A DNA stretch of 64,000 nucleotides from Lucifuga dentata. Lineage: Eukaryota; Chordata; Actinopteri; Ophidiiformes; Bythitidae. Shown here one piece after another: positions 13,788 to 24,228 of this stretch. Each line of letters starts with the position of its first letter. Within the stretch, counting starts at the first letter, position 1. The stretch is from assembly GCA_014773175.1 (NCBI GenBank), contig VXCM01001539.1:153029-217028 (forward strand), given 5' to 3'. Both the position numbers and the translations under genes were made by a program. Under the pieces are notes generated by a model. The model did not search any database, was not told where the DNA came from, and worked only from the letters and a program-made list of their open reading frames with translations.

Positions 13788-14811
13788 TTGCATCAGCTGA
13801 AAGTCACATGAAGGACACTGTCTGATTTCCTCTGAATATCCCCTTTTCTTGCTCACTTTCTGTCTTGCAACATACCACTTTTTACACACTTTTAAATGCA
13901 GCCCATGTTTCTTTCAGACCTAAATGGTGCAGGTTTTGCTTCTGCTTTTCAGTAAATGTTAGCATTAATTAAAATAAGGTTTTACTCAGTCCAAACCTTC
14001 TATAGATGATCAATTTTAAGAGACATCTTGACTGCCAACACTTTTTTCAAACATTTGACTTTGGAGATTATGGAGAGGAAATGACGATTTCAATGAACAG
14101 GGCATATATAGTATGTGCTGTATCATTTATCATTATTTCCTGTGTTTATAAAGAGAAACCTCTCCAGGTGAACTCAGTCTCAATGCTTTTGGGTTCAAAA
14201 TCACAAATATGGATAAAACTTTGTTTTATAGCTGAAGATAAAGAAAGTTTGGAAATCATTAGCTCATGTAACATGAACTACAGCATTTTTTTTTTTTTTT
14301 TTTNTTTTTTTTTTTTTTTTTTCGTAGTTTCCCTGGGACAAAGACTTTTGTTATGAGGAGGAAAAGCCAGAGGGAGGGAACATGTGTAAGGAGCATGACA
14401 CATGACACACATAATGGTTTAAAAAGTAATTAATCGGTTTGTTAGCATATTGAGATCAGCTGAAATGCAAAATTATGGGTGTTGGCATGCTCTGTGCTGC
14501 AGGGTGAGGAAGAGGAAATGAAATGAGGAAAGGAGAGGAATTATACAACATATTGGTGCAGGGCCATTCAGCTTCAGGGTGGTTAGTTTGTAGAGGCAAA
14601 CACGTGTCTGAGAGTCTCAGGTGGCAGGAGATGGGACTCCCAGCCTGTACAGGCACAAGCCCTCTTTGTCGTAGTCCAGTCCCAGTCCACAGGGCCCCTG
14701 ACCACCCCTCACCTTGAAACAAGACACGGGCACATACAGGACGGGATGTTACGCCAAGCAGGCAAATATGGCCACATTTGCAGGAAGTCCAGTGGTTATG
14801 TTGGCCTCTCT

Positions 14812-14842
<31 letters not shown>

Positions 14843-15038
14843 AACATCTATCCATTCTGATCAACAGATGAACTCTACTGAATTCCTCCTTTTATGAACA
14901 AGTGAGTTATTCCAACTGAGAGTAATGAATTTGAATGTCTGCACTTGGCTTTTTATTACATTGCCTGCAGAAGTCACACACTTGCAGATGAATTTAAATG
15001 AATGGAATAAATTCAATCAGCTGCTGTAAAATAAAAAA

Positions 15039-15069
<31 letters not shown>

Positions 15070-16460
15070 GCTCTTGGCTTTTTCAGTGACTGTAATCAAA
15101 TTCTCCCTTCGGGTATAATCTATGACTTCCCAGTTCAGGCAGTTTGTAGAACCCTACATCTATTTAGAACATTGTAAAGACCTACTCTAAATCTCATCTT
15201 GTTTTATCTGCACGTCTGGCCTGGTCTGAGTCCTGGTCTTACTGTTGTCCAAGTACAGTCACAGATTTAAGGTTTAAAGATGACGTCTGGAACAGGAAAA
15301 CCTGAAACCACCCCAACACTTTTCTTACCAGACAGCCCAGTTACTTTCAACTCCCAGACATAGACACAGACACACACAAAGGCACACAACTTCAGCATAC
15401 TGAGAACCTGGAGGTTAAACCAGGGTGCAAACACGTGTTGAAACACAGAGGGGAAAGTGGATACGCCCCCTCTTTACTCATACAGTGTGTATACAGGCTG
15501 TCTAGGTAGTCTCTTGTCTGCCTTTAAATACTAGGCAAATTTATAGCTTGATGTTGGGTTGCTCTTTGGCGCAGTGCCAAAGGGAGCAAACAACCCCCCA
15601 CTACCACCACCACCACCACCACCACCTCCTCCTAAGGGAACGAGCCAGATAAACCCAGACCTGTTTGATTCAGTACCATCTTCACCTCCAGAGATGCACC
15701 GCTCCGAGCAACAAATCCAATCAAAAGCTTACACAGAAAGCACATGTGCAAAAAAAGACAAAGACAAAGAGGGAGACAATGAGGGTAGAAGGTGGAGTGG
15801 CTCAAGCTGAATGAAGCTGAGCATGGCAGCACACACTCCTGCTGTAGCTGCACAGCAGAAACACACACTCTATATTTTTTGCATTTAAATGAAAAGAAGG
15901 ATTGGTCCCTGAAAGCTGGACTGAACATTCAAAACCCTGATAAATTAGGTCCAATTCCCAGCATGAGTGTGTGTGTGTGTGTATGTGAATGTGTGTGTGA
16001 GAGAGAGAGAGAGAGAGACACAGAGTGAGCAAGAGCGCCTGTCTCCTTTGTGTCTATCAGGAGTCTCAGACTGCCAGACATAAGCCTGTCTGTGCTGGTG
16101 TAGCACGCGCTCATTTGCCGGCATCCACTCATCCATTCTACAAGCAGCAGCCTCTTTTATGAACACACACGCACACACACACATACACACATATGCTCAC
16201 TTAAATTTTCAACAAAACTCAACTCTAAGGTCCAAGGGAGTAAAAGCAATATTGCCAGATCCTAAAATCTGGAAACAAAGGAGAGTCCCCAGCCAGCCAG
16301 GCACAATTTAAACAGAATAAAAAAAAAAAAAAAAAANAAAAATCCCCAAACAAAGAGCTGTCCAGCGAGCAAAGGTACGTTCCCCCCCCTCACCTTGAGG
16401 TTGTTGAGACCTGGAGGAGGCCAGTAATCCAAAGGTGACTACCAAGATCAGAGTCCACAT
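318..16460 (-). CDS. cd44: CD44 hyaluronan receptor (8 exons, 425 codons)
   Basis: Single-pass cell-surface receptor that binds hyaluronan through an N-terminal Link module and links to the cortical cytoskeleton through its tail. Exons, in transcript order: 16394-16460, 8140-8305, 7025-7164, 6206-6247, 3256-3735, 1857-1946, 660-738, 318-531; every junction has GT/AG and the phases agree. Signal peptide about 1-20. Link module about 23-131, with six Cys at 28, 53, 77, 98, 120 and 131, and Arg41, Tyr42 and Arg78 at the positions that bind hyaluronan in human CD44. The acidic stalk covers about 139-328 and the membrane helix about 330-351. The tail contains [10 protein letters not shown], close to QEMVHLVNKE of mammalian CD44. 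LYVE1 is the alternative, but the tail and the pdhx neighbour argue for CD44. The whole-gene call is strong. Inclusion of the 90-bp stalk exon and the absence of another exon after exon 4 are inferred. Confidence 0.9.
660..738 (-). CDS. cd44: cd44 exon 7: transmembrane helix
   Basis: 79 bp after a CTCTCCAG acceptor. Encodes [19 protein letters not shown], then AVAKRN, matching the human pattern WLIILASLLALALILAVC. Cys347 near the inner end of the helix is at the position palmitoylated in mammals. The donor is AAACAG|GTACAT, phase 2. Confidence 0.92.
1077..1205. repeat. Exact 64-bp direct duplication around one N
   Basis: 1077-1140 and 1142-1205 are identical and separated by a single N at 1141. 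Almost certainly an unmerged contig overlap. Confidence 0.9.
1248..1391 (-). mobile_element. hAT-like nonautonomous fragment, copy 1
   Basis: Shares AATAATTTGCCA.AATAACAGA and CACAGTTTGAGAAC with the copy at 7867-8018. On the minus strand the end reads GTTCTCAAACTGTG, resembling hAT/Charlie termini (CAGTGGTTCTCAAACT). Confidence 0.55.
1857..1946 (-). CDS. cd44: cd44 exon 6: membrane-proximal stalk (probable)
   Basis: 90 bp between a TTGACAG acceptor and a TCGA|GTGAGC donor, phase 1 on both sides. It encodes about 30 residues ([17 protein letters not shown], then [12 protein letters not shown]) with the same acidic, Ser-rich character as the preceding stalk exon. It fits between the stalk and the transmembrane exon in frame and could be alternatively spliced. 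It was found from splice signals and composition, not from homology. Confidence 0.65.
2972..3047. repeat. (CA)n(GA)n compound microsatellite
   Basis: About 24 CA units followed by about 14 GA units, in the cd44 intron just downstream (in transcript order) of the stalk exon. Confidence 0.97.
3256..3735 (-). CDS. cd44: cd44 exon 5: acidic mucin-like stalk
   Basis: A 480-bp exon, open throughout, with acceptor CAATTAG and donor ACAGAGA|GTAAGA; phase 1 in and 1 out, so skipping keeps the frame. It encodes about 160 residues dominated by Glu, Pro, Ala, Thr and Ser, with an Asn-Val-Thr sequon and Ser-Gly pairs (ELEGSGM, KSGGVE) that could carry glycosaminoglycan. This low-complexity stalk is typical of CD44-family extracellular regions. 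The exact sequence is not recognisable as a mammalian exon. Confidence 0.82.
4113..4192. repeat. Dispersed repeat, copy A
   Basis: About 80 bp nearly identical to 6019-6101: shared CTGCCTTAAATCTAGCATTT and TGGCCTAAAGA.AGAAATGAC. The sequence is not recognised as a known family. Confidence 0.6.
6019..6101. repeat. Dispersed repeat, copy B
   Basis: Partner of 4113-4192, in the same orientation, within the neighbouring part of the same cd44 intron. Confidence 0.6.
6206..6247 (-). CDS. cd44: cd44 exon 4: end of Link module, last conserved Cys
   Basis: A 42-bp exon between a GTGGCAG acceptor and an ATAG|GTTAGT donor, phase 1 on both sides. It encodes [14 protein letters not shown], aligning with the PPEEDC segment of human CD44, and supplies the sixth Link cysteine (131). 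It is shorter than the mammalian exon 4, and no counterpart of the following human exon 5 was recognised. Confidence 0.8.
   Translation of the reverse strand: MGQKRTVTKSLQQ
6407..6938. mobile_element. MITE with long inverted repeats, copy 1 (interrupted)
   Basis: Ends AGTTTAAAGGAC... and ...GTCCTTTAAACT are inverted. The inner arms also match: ATTTTGCATGTTTGGGCCCA on the left and TGGGCTTGAACATGCAAAAT on the right. The right half shares the segment from AATATAGTCCCAGGAG onward with the copies at 23062 and 31662. An insertion (6806-6917) splits the right arm. Confidence 0.7.
6806..6917 (-). mobile_element. SINE/L2-like 3' tail inserted in the MITE
   Basis: On the minus strand it runs into a (ATTCTA)n-type tail and contains the CAATAAAGG motif typical of fish L2/CR1-related retroposon ends. 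A 7-bp direct repeat CAAAATT (6799-6805 and 6911-6917) flanks it as target-site duplication. Confidence 0.6.
7025..7164 (-). CDS. cd44: cd44 exon 3: second half of Link module
   Basis: 140 bp, acceptor TTTAG, donor AATG|GTAACT. Encodes about 78-124: [17 protein letters not shown], then Cys98, an Asn-Met-Thr sequon at 101 (the human protein also has one near here) and AYC120YDKN. Residue 79 is Asn where human CD44 has a hyaluronan-contacting Tyr. Confidence 0.93.
7867..8018 (-). mobile_element. hAT-like nonautonomous fragment, copy 2
   Basis: The better preserved copy. The minus-strand end reads GCGGTGGTTCTCAAACTGTG then GTACATGTACC, a typical hAT terminus. About 75% similar by eye to the copy at 1248-1391. 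Confidence 0.6.
8140..8305 (-). CDS. cd44: cd44 exon 2: first half of Link module
   Basis: 166 bp after a CTGCAG acceptor. It encodes residues 23-78, including Cys28, the Arg41-Tyr42 pair (ADRYTLTF), Cys53 and METC77R78. It ends in phase 2 at CTGCAG|GTGAAA, the same place in the protein as the human exon 2/3 junction. Confidence 0.93.
9779..9812. repeat. (AC)n microsatellite
   Basis: Uninterrupted AC dinucleotides in cd44 intron 1. Confidence 0.95.
11595..12171. mobile_element. MITE with long inverted repeats, copy 2
   Basis: The left end TAAAGGACCAAACTAATG pairs with the right end ...TTATCTGCTCCTTTA. Inner arms GGCATTTTCCAAAACATA (left) and CTGGAAAATGGTAAGC (right) also pair. Same family as the elements at 6407 and 31662. 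Confidence 0.65.
12733..12779. other. Assembly gap (47 N)
   Basis: Run of N between a poly-C run (12719-12732) and a poly-A run (12780-12798). The true sequence and length are unknown. Open frames across it are meaningless. Confidence 0.98.
13126..13163. repeat. (CT)n microsatellite
   Basis: CT dinucleotides with one GT interruption, in cd44 intron 1. A short AC run follows at 13269-13288. Confidence 0.93.
13746..13784. repeat. (AC)n microsatellite
   Basis: About 19 AC units in cd44 intron 1; an 18-bp CT run lies just upstream at 13605-13622. Confidence 0.95.
14807..14842. repeat. (TG)n microsatellite
   Basis: CT then TG dinucleotides, in cd44 intron 1. An (AT)n run follows at 15042-15069. 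Confidence 0.93.
15966..16018. repeat. (GT)n(GA)n compound microsatellite
   Basis: Interrupted GT run followed by a GA run, about 400 bp inside cd44 intron 1. Confidence 0.92.
16394..16460 (-). CDS. cd44: cd44 coding exon 1: signal peptide
   Basis: Starts at the ATG at 16460 and encodes a hydrophobic leader ([16 protein letters not shown], then RSQQPQ). It ends at a CAAG|GTGAGG donor in phase 1. The next exon in phase is 8 kb away and begins the Link module. The start is chosen because it is the only Met that gives a clean signal peptide in frame with the donor. Confidence 0.85.
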
Positions 16461-16585
16461 CCTGGGCAAAGCGTCTGGCGATGGCTGGGTGAGTAAAGGT
16501 GTATAACAGCTTTCTTGTGGTCCTGTCTTCTCTCTGCCAGAAGTGATGGGTGGTGTGTGTGTATATGTGCAAGGATGAGTGTGTG

Positions 16586-16589
<4 letters not shown>

Positions 16590-16645
<56 letters not shown>

Positions 16646-16652
16646 NGAGAGC
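16590..16652. repeat. (GA)n tract upstream of the cd44 start codon
   Basis: About 60 bp of GA with an N at 16646, located 130-190 bp upstream of the cd44 ATG, so in its 5' untranslated region or core promoter. On the transcribed strand it is a CT tract. Confidence 0.93.
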
Positions 16653-17132
16653 AGTAAAAAAAAAAAAGGACAAAGCCTGGTGCTATGAGTTGCTGAGTGT
16701 CTGCTAGCTGTTGAAGCTGACAGAGACTTTGCCCAACTTTTCTATTCTGTGCCTTTAGAAAGACACAGAGGGTAGTGGCACACATGCAGAAGGGGAAGAG
16801 GGTGGTTCATGTGAGCACACACCCTTCTGCCTCTCCCACACTTGCCCCCTCCCACCTCCCCTCCCAAACCACCTCATGCAGTCTCTCTCTTTTCCTCTGC
16901 TCTCTCTCTCTCTCTCTCTCTCTCTCGCCTTCCTGTGTCTGACTGCCTCCATGGTTTCTAATGGGTACGAAGGTGATCTCTGTCTATCCTTGTCTGTCTC
17001 TTTCCTGTCTTTCGCTCCCCTTCTTCCTCTTTTCATGTGCCTGACAGCAACAGTTTCTGAGAGCCCATCTGGTCTTTTGTTCAGTCCTCAATCCCTTTTC
17101 AATTCATCTGATTTTCTTGTCTCTGCTCACTT

Positions 17133-17172
<40 letters not shown>

Positions 17173-18100
17173 TCACTGTGTTTCAGTGTGATACGGTGCC
17201 ACAGATTGGAAAGGATATCAATTTCAGACACACCTCATATTCACACCTGCTTTGATTATATCATTGCATAAATGGGCAACGTGTATTCATCAGCAAACAA
17301 AATATGTTTCAACACGGGAAAAACTAAAGTGAGTTATTTCCATCTATGTCTCCTGAACACAGGTGCAGCAGAATGATGGCCATCAAACTTCGTCCTGGCA
17401 GTATTTCTAGCTAATGAGCCCCAAATATAGAGCAATGTGTTTGATGGTATCTGTAATGTCAAACAACTGCAGCATTTTCCACTGCCACCTTGAAAAATCT
17501 GCCTGCACTCTTCTCTTCCTTCAGGTAGAACATTCCACTTTTACCAGCTGCAGAATGGGGACAGAGTCATCTCAGATTTCTGGAATCTCCCTGACAACAC
17601 ATCCTGTGGTGTTTGCATGTGATTGCATAATATTTCAAATAAATAAGTGTGATTAAAAAAAAAAAAAACATGACTGCAAGTCTATAATCCTGTGACTTCT
17701 CTAGCAAACAACCATAAAGATTGTGTAATGGCCAATAACTAACTGTAGTCATGGGAAAAGCACTAAAATAAACTTACATGACCTGACCCTCCAGCTGAAT
17801 ACAGTTATTATCACTATCCAATTTTTCTAATGTATATGTGCGTGTTGCAACCATGGAAGGGCGGCACCACAGGAAATACGATAGCCTAAAGTTATCTATA
17901 CATGTTTAGAGTGTGAAGTCTCTAAAACTGATATTCATGAATAGACAATAGACAGTAAGATGTCATCAACCTATATTATAACACAGTAATATTATATGGC
18001 TTGATAAAGGTTTTTCTTTTTTTTTTTTTCTTTTTTTTTGGACTGACAGAATGACTGTTACAAGCTGTTGGTAGTTAAATAGCATCACAGGACACTAATG

Positions 18101-18275
18101 GCTTTACCTCTGCCATGGACGTTGTTTTTGTTTGGTTGTTTGAGGATCACTGAGAAAGTTCTGATGCAATTTTGACAAAATGTGGTAGAAGGGTGGAGCA
18201 TGGCCCAGGGTGGAAACCATTAAATTTTGGTGCCAATGTGATGGATACAGGGGTGGATCCATTCTTAAAATGATT
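18101..18275. repeat. Interspersed repeat (CCTCTGCCAAGGAGG type)
   Basis: Resembles the widespread fish repeat with CCTCTGCCA.GGA.GTT, a GAAAGTT.TGATG.AATTTTGA segment and GGATCCA near the end. A second, inverted or diverged copy is at 40561-40852. Confidence 0.45.
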
Positions 18276-21200
18276 CCTCAGAAGTGAGTCTAGGGCATTT
18301 TTCAGTTTTTTGTCAAAAAAAAAAAAAAAAAAAAAAAAAAAATAATAATAATAATAATACACCAATCTTAATGAAAAAAAAACTGGCTATTTATGCCATG
18401 ATAGACTATCAAAGTTGAAATTTGGTCTGTATCCAGATTTTTTTAAAATTGCTCTTCCTTATAACAAATAAAGCAATTATGTCCTATGATTATTATTATC
18501 GATTCTTCTGTTCATTTCTTGGCACTGTGGTTAGCACAAGAAGGTTCTGGGTTTGTAGCCCCATGCCTGGTGCTTTCTGTATAGAGTTTCCATATTCTCC
18601 CTATCCAAATAGTTAGAATGGGTCCAATGTAGAGGAAGGAGTTCACCACTTAACTGTGGGATCCATAAAAAATAAAAAAAAATAAAAAATATTATTTGAA
18701 CAAAAAAAAAAAAAAAAAANAAAAAAAAAAAAAAAAAAAATCTAGGCTTGTTTGGCCTTACTGTATGTGCTGCAATGAATGCCCTTCTAATTTATAGATT
18801 ACAGATCAAATAATATATCTTATATTGACCTCTGACATCAATATATACATTACAGATATGTGCACTATGTGACAATTTAGTCACCCTAAAATAACTGGCA
18901 GATGTGTTGCTCCACCTGAAACTCAAACTTGCTCCATGAGTGAGACACAGGAAATGTAAATGAGATTGCAGCATACAGCTAAACACAGAGAGTTGTATCA
19001 TAGGCACTACCATAATCTCAACTCACAGTTAATATTGGTCTGTAAATAAACATGTATAGCAAAAAATAGAATGTGGAGTGAAGCTCAAGCAGCCCTAAAG
19101 AGAATGACTGAGAACAATGTACTCCCAGTAGACCAAAAGAAGACCCCCTTAACTACCTTTAAAAAAACAACAACAACAACAAAAAAAAAACAATTCTTCT
19201 TCGGTTTGGAGCTCACAACTAATTAAACACTGGGTCAAGGGGCTTCATAAGAGGCTGTGAAAAATAGACAGAATAAAGGCCTTTGGACAAGTACAGCATC
19301 CAAAATTAGGTCAGATTTAGATTTTAAAAAAATATATTAATTTTGGGTATTCTGATGATTTCAAATATAAACTAACACAACATATTAAATGCATCTACCT
19401 TATTTTTCTTTAAAACATTTGTACATTTATTTCCGAGAAGCAACAGCACAGGAAGGAAGTACACACACAAATCACACATCATATCACTAGCTTCTCCGTA
19501 GATACAAGACACTTCCTGTTTTAGCTGTTGCCATAGTGACAGTGTTTGTAGACACAACACTCTGCCAAGTAATTTATAGGTGCAGAAAGATTATGAAAGG
19601 TAAGGACAGAAGGAGAGGAAGAAAGAAAAAAAAAACCTCTGAAGAAAAGTGATTATCCAGTCTGAGTTAGTTTCACTCACAGAACAATGAATATCCTCAT
19701 TTCTGAGTTCTCTCTGGAGAAACAAACGTTGACACAAACTGCAAAGATGCTTCATTCTTATACTGAATAGGTGGGTCAATATGTGACAATTAATGTCCTT
19801 TTGAGCAGTTGAACATACACAAGGGTTCAAAAAAGAAAAACACTTCAAGTGACAAATGCAGAAAACTCTCAATCACTGTCGTTCTATAGAAGCAAAATAA
19901 ACTTGCTTACAATAGTCAAACTCAAGCATTCATCCTTAAAGCTTGTGTGAACATAACCTTGTAACCGAGTGGATCATATTTCTCAGAAAAGGGCCAGTTT
20001 GAATTCATGTAGGCGTGAACTGAAAGTGGCTGATAACATTTCCGAAGCAGACATGAAGAAAATTGTCTCGACTTGGAAACATTATTGGAAAATCCACATA
20101 AAAGAAAGTAAAAGACAAGAGGGAGGAAGTCTACCTGTGGCTTGAAAGTTGGTTTGAAAAACAACCAAATAGTTAAACCAAAACTCTAAAGTTAATGTGA
20201 GGCTATCTGTGCCATATGACGTTATACTGGCACAACATGTTGGAGCTGAACAGATGTGTACTGGGCATGACTGAACAAAAATTAAATATTAGACCGCTGA
20301 GTCAGCAAATAAGCCAGTAAAACTTTCCATGATGGGAACACACTTAGTGTACAGTCTCATCAGACCCTGTGGTTGAGAATCCTTGTGGTAAGGGCCTGGC
20401 TGACTAACAGAACCTCTTCAGCATTCCTGTTAGTCAACGTGCCTTTTTCCCTCTGACCGACAGCAGCTGGAATGCGAATAGAAGAGATTGCAAGATGTCC
20501 ATATACGTACAGAGCAAAGTCGAAATGCACAAATTACCAAGTTTAGACCAGTGTAGACTCATATGTTGTGTCAAACCTATCATGCATCCACAATAAAATC
20601 TGCAACTTGTGAACTGTGAAGCTGTGAGCTCTTGGGATTTATTCGATGGATGTTGTTTCTGTACCCGTCAATTCAGCTTCCTGTCGTGCTTTGCATAGTG
20701 TCTACTACAGCTGATACTGAAAGCATATGTTGATGCCTGTGCCGAGGGTCACCGAGGAGAAGAGGGATGTTGTCAGTAGTGTGTAGAGTTGATAGCGGAG
20801 CACCGACTCACCCCCACGCTCAGTTGATGCAGCAGCGTCTCGGGCTGAATGAGCTAAGCTGGCATCATGGGAGCATAACTGGACTGCTTCAAAAGACCAA
20901 AGGCTTTGTGCAATGATAACAAAGCAAGAGTCTCCCTTGTTTTTGGGTGCTGGGACAGCAGAGCGGGCATGTTTGGACAGTGAGTGTCACAGACTACAGT
21001 ATAGCCAACTGGAATGTCCTGTGTCATCCCCATCTGAGCCGTCTCCTCACAATCAGCTTGTTAATGATAAACCTCACTGGTGAAATGTTTGCTGATGTTG
21101 CTCAGTTTCTGGCAGCTCGACTGATTTACATTTTTCTTCCTTTCAGTAATCCTGAAACAGGATGCATTTGGCTGAGTGGTAGTGGAAGCTTTTCAGAGAA

Positions 21201-23061
21201 ATGACAACCCCCCCCCCCAAAAAAAAGTACAGTTTAACCTCCCAAAAAAGACAGAAGAGGTTTAAGGAAGTGATTTTACATTCGGGCTTACGTTAAGTCT
21301 GCATGCTATTTAAAAATAGGATTCAACAGGGAAATGCTGGTAGTAAGGCAACATGGGGAAGCCAGAGGAAATCCTGTCAACAATGGTTGAACAAACTTGA
21401 GCGAGAGATAATGTGTTCGGCAGCAAGTCTCTTGCCAAGCCTGGTGATCATTCACAAAGCCGGCTCCCCCAGGGAAAGTTGGGTCTGTGCATGTGAGACT
21501 AAAGAAAAGGAAAGGGAGGGATTCCTGAGCAGCACAAAAGTCTAAAACAGCTCATTACTGAATGATTCAGCTTTTTTTTGTGTGTGTGATTTAATCATCG
21601 ATTCATATTTGAGCCTCCAAAATACAAAGTTCCTTCAAAAGACGAAGTAATCAGTTTCAAAGTGTGTAAAAACTCAAAAGACTAAATTCCTTCAAAAGAC
21701 TAAAAAATCAATTTCAGAGGGTAAAAGAAACCACTTGAAATCTATTTCATTTGCTGTTTGCCATTGGACTTTTAATAGATAAATATGGGCTGCCAAGCTT
21801 TGAAGAAGGCCTGGGAGGGGGTGGGTGGAAGGGTGGGGAAAGCTTGGGGTGCAGTGTGGGGGGATGTACCACACGTCTCTATTCCCATCCTCACCTTTTC
21901 CAGCCTATCATGGGATGCGTGGTCAAAGAGAACAGAATTTGCCTATTTGTCTCACCTGCAGCCTGCATGCTAACTAACACATTCATCAGACGACACATCT
22001 GAAGGACATCCAAATATCAGCACAGCAGAAATGCACACTCGCCCACTTTTTGTCTCCATAGCAACTGCCTCCATCACCATACCATGCTGTGTGTCTGTGT
22101 GTCTGACCTACACGCCTGCCCATTCCCCCGCACTATCTCTAAGACCCCTTACACAGTTCATCGAAACCTCTGCAGGAACAAATCTGATTCTTTGTGCCTG
22201 GCAGCTCTCTTATCCAGCTGTGATGCATAACAAGATTGCTGGGTAGCAATTGGCAGGCAGCAGTCAGAGAAGTAAATGTCAGTGTGTGACAGGAAAGGAA
22301 AGGAAATGTCAGAATCTATTTAGCTGATATTTGGAAGGGCACTTTTTTTTTTTTTTTTTTTAACAGATCTAGCAGTCAGTGAAATATAGAAAAAATAATT
22401 CACCATCACGACAAATACATTTAATAATATGGAGTGACTAGATGTATGGTAGCACAACAACATAAGACAGCTAATGGACTCTTGCTGCTAGCTCTGAGCG
22501 TTAATGCTGCTTTTCCTGTTGTTGCCAGTTACCAGGGTGTCACACAGACACAGACTCACATTCACTTCCTGCCTTTAAACACATCATTTTGATGTTTTTC
22601 CATAGAATTTTACACATTGATACCATTTTTTTTTTCTGTAGTGATGCATTTGACTAGATAATGCTGATTCTACAAGCTTGATTCTTGTGAGCTGCTGTAC
22701 GTCCTCTCAGCCGCTGGTAAATGTCCTAGTAGCAGTCATTGTCAAAAGGGAGGATAATAGATGAAGAAAGGGGTTAGTTTTCTTTTCCTGAGTGTGATAA
22801 TGGACAATATGGGGCAATGAAATATGGCCTCCAGTGAGTTTACATGCGCACTACACTTCTGATTTTTGTCTGTACTGCGATTCAAAAACCATACTGGCGG
22901 TTTTGCATGGTGGTTACATTTCAACCAACAAACATGTTACATTACGGAAAACCATTTCCCAACTGGAGCGGTACATTTTAGATCTTTTTTTTCCCTTTTA
23001 TCTTTTTTGTTTTGGTTGAAGTAACTTTATTTAACCTGTCCTCACAAAGCTGCATGTATGT

Positions 23062-23333
23062 CTCCACTTCTGGAATACAGTCCCAAGAGAAGTTGGCTTT
23101 TACTGAGAAATTAAAAATGACCATCCCTTCTACAGTCAGATTCAGAAACACTGAATTTTAAAGTTGGGTGTATCACCTAAACATTTCATTTTGAAAGACT
23201 GAGGGATTAATAGAATAACAGGGGGAAAAAAAATACAGTTTTACGTTTTGGAAAATGATTGTCAGTAACATAACATTTATTCAGGTAGTATTTATTAGGC
23301 TTAAATATGCAAAATCACTGGTTTGATCCTTTA
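23062..23333. mobile_element. Half copy of the same MITE family
   Basis: Matches the right half of the 6407 element: GGAATACAGTCCCAAGAGAA, AAATGACCAT, TTTTGAAAGACTG, and an end in TTTGATCCTTTAA. The left arm is not seen. Confidence 0.6.
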
Positions 23334-23681
23334 AGGCAAAAATACAGAGGAACATGATTCTGTCCTTTGCTGAATATAAACGACTCCTTGCTTAATCAAC
23401 TTATGAGTGAAAGCACGCTGGGTGAGCAACTGCACACAGAGATTATTTGTCCTGATTGTAAGCCAATGCGTCATTTCCATGCTTGAGTAAATAGATTTAC
23501 AATTGTAGAATATGGGTCTGGATCTGAGTACACAAACATTGATTTATGCCAAAATCAAATGTACCAACTGTATAACTAAAGCAAATCACGTGTATTGCTC
23601 AAAAATATCCAATTTAATCTTTAGAATTTAAGCTAAAACTTTCAAAGAGGTATGGAGAAAGTAATGTTCCGTATCAAAGAA

Positions 23682-23714
<33 letters not shown>

Positions 23715-24228
23715 GTTTCAATCTTCTTCTGCACATTGGTCAAGCTTAAATGTTCTGTTTTTGTCCTTTCACTCACTTTTTATTTGAGCATACCTTCTGT
23801 CACCATGGTAACCAGCACCAGGGAAAGTGTATGTGGGTCTGCAAATGGCCAGCAGAGCAGTGGGTTTACTGTAGAAAACAGCTGTTCTGTGCCTGTACGC
23901 TCCTGCCCTATGTAGCCCACCTGCCTTCCTCCTTACCCCTCCCCAACACAGAATGCACACATCTCTATCTGATGCCACGGCAACCGCTTCAACCTTCTGA
24001 AGGACAAAATGTTCTCGCACCACAGTCATTGTAAAGTGGATGTCTGGCATGTAAAGGGTTAAAGTTAAACAAAGGCAGCTTTTTGAGTTGAAATGAGGCC
24101 GTGACTGTCAGTACAGCTCTGACAACCACAGCATTACATGTTTGTACTTCCTGTTCTTTTAAATACATGCTTTAGCCCATTGGAATCTGCACAATGCAAT
24201 AATATATATGCTATGTTACATATCTTAT

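Larger units (their letters stand above)
8306..16393 (-). other. cd44 intron 1 (8.1 kb)
   Basis: Noncoding. Holds a MITE at 11595-12171, the only multi-base assembly gap (12733-12779) and several microsatellites between 9.7 and 16.1 kb. Open frames here are built on CA, CT or poly-A runs and have no recognisable protein content. Confidence 0.75.

Noticed and set aside
15559..15810. Pro-rich plus-strand frame
   Set aside because: It is caused by a CCA triplet run; no splice or homology support.
16876..17271. Long plus-strand frame of Leu and Ser in the cd44 upstream region
   Set aside because: It is produced by CT microsatellites and has no conserved protein features.
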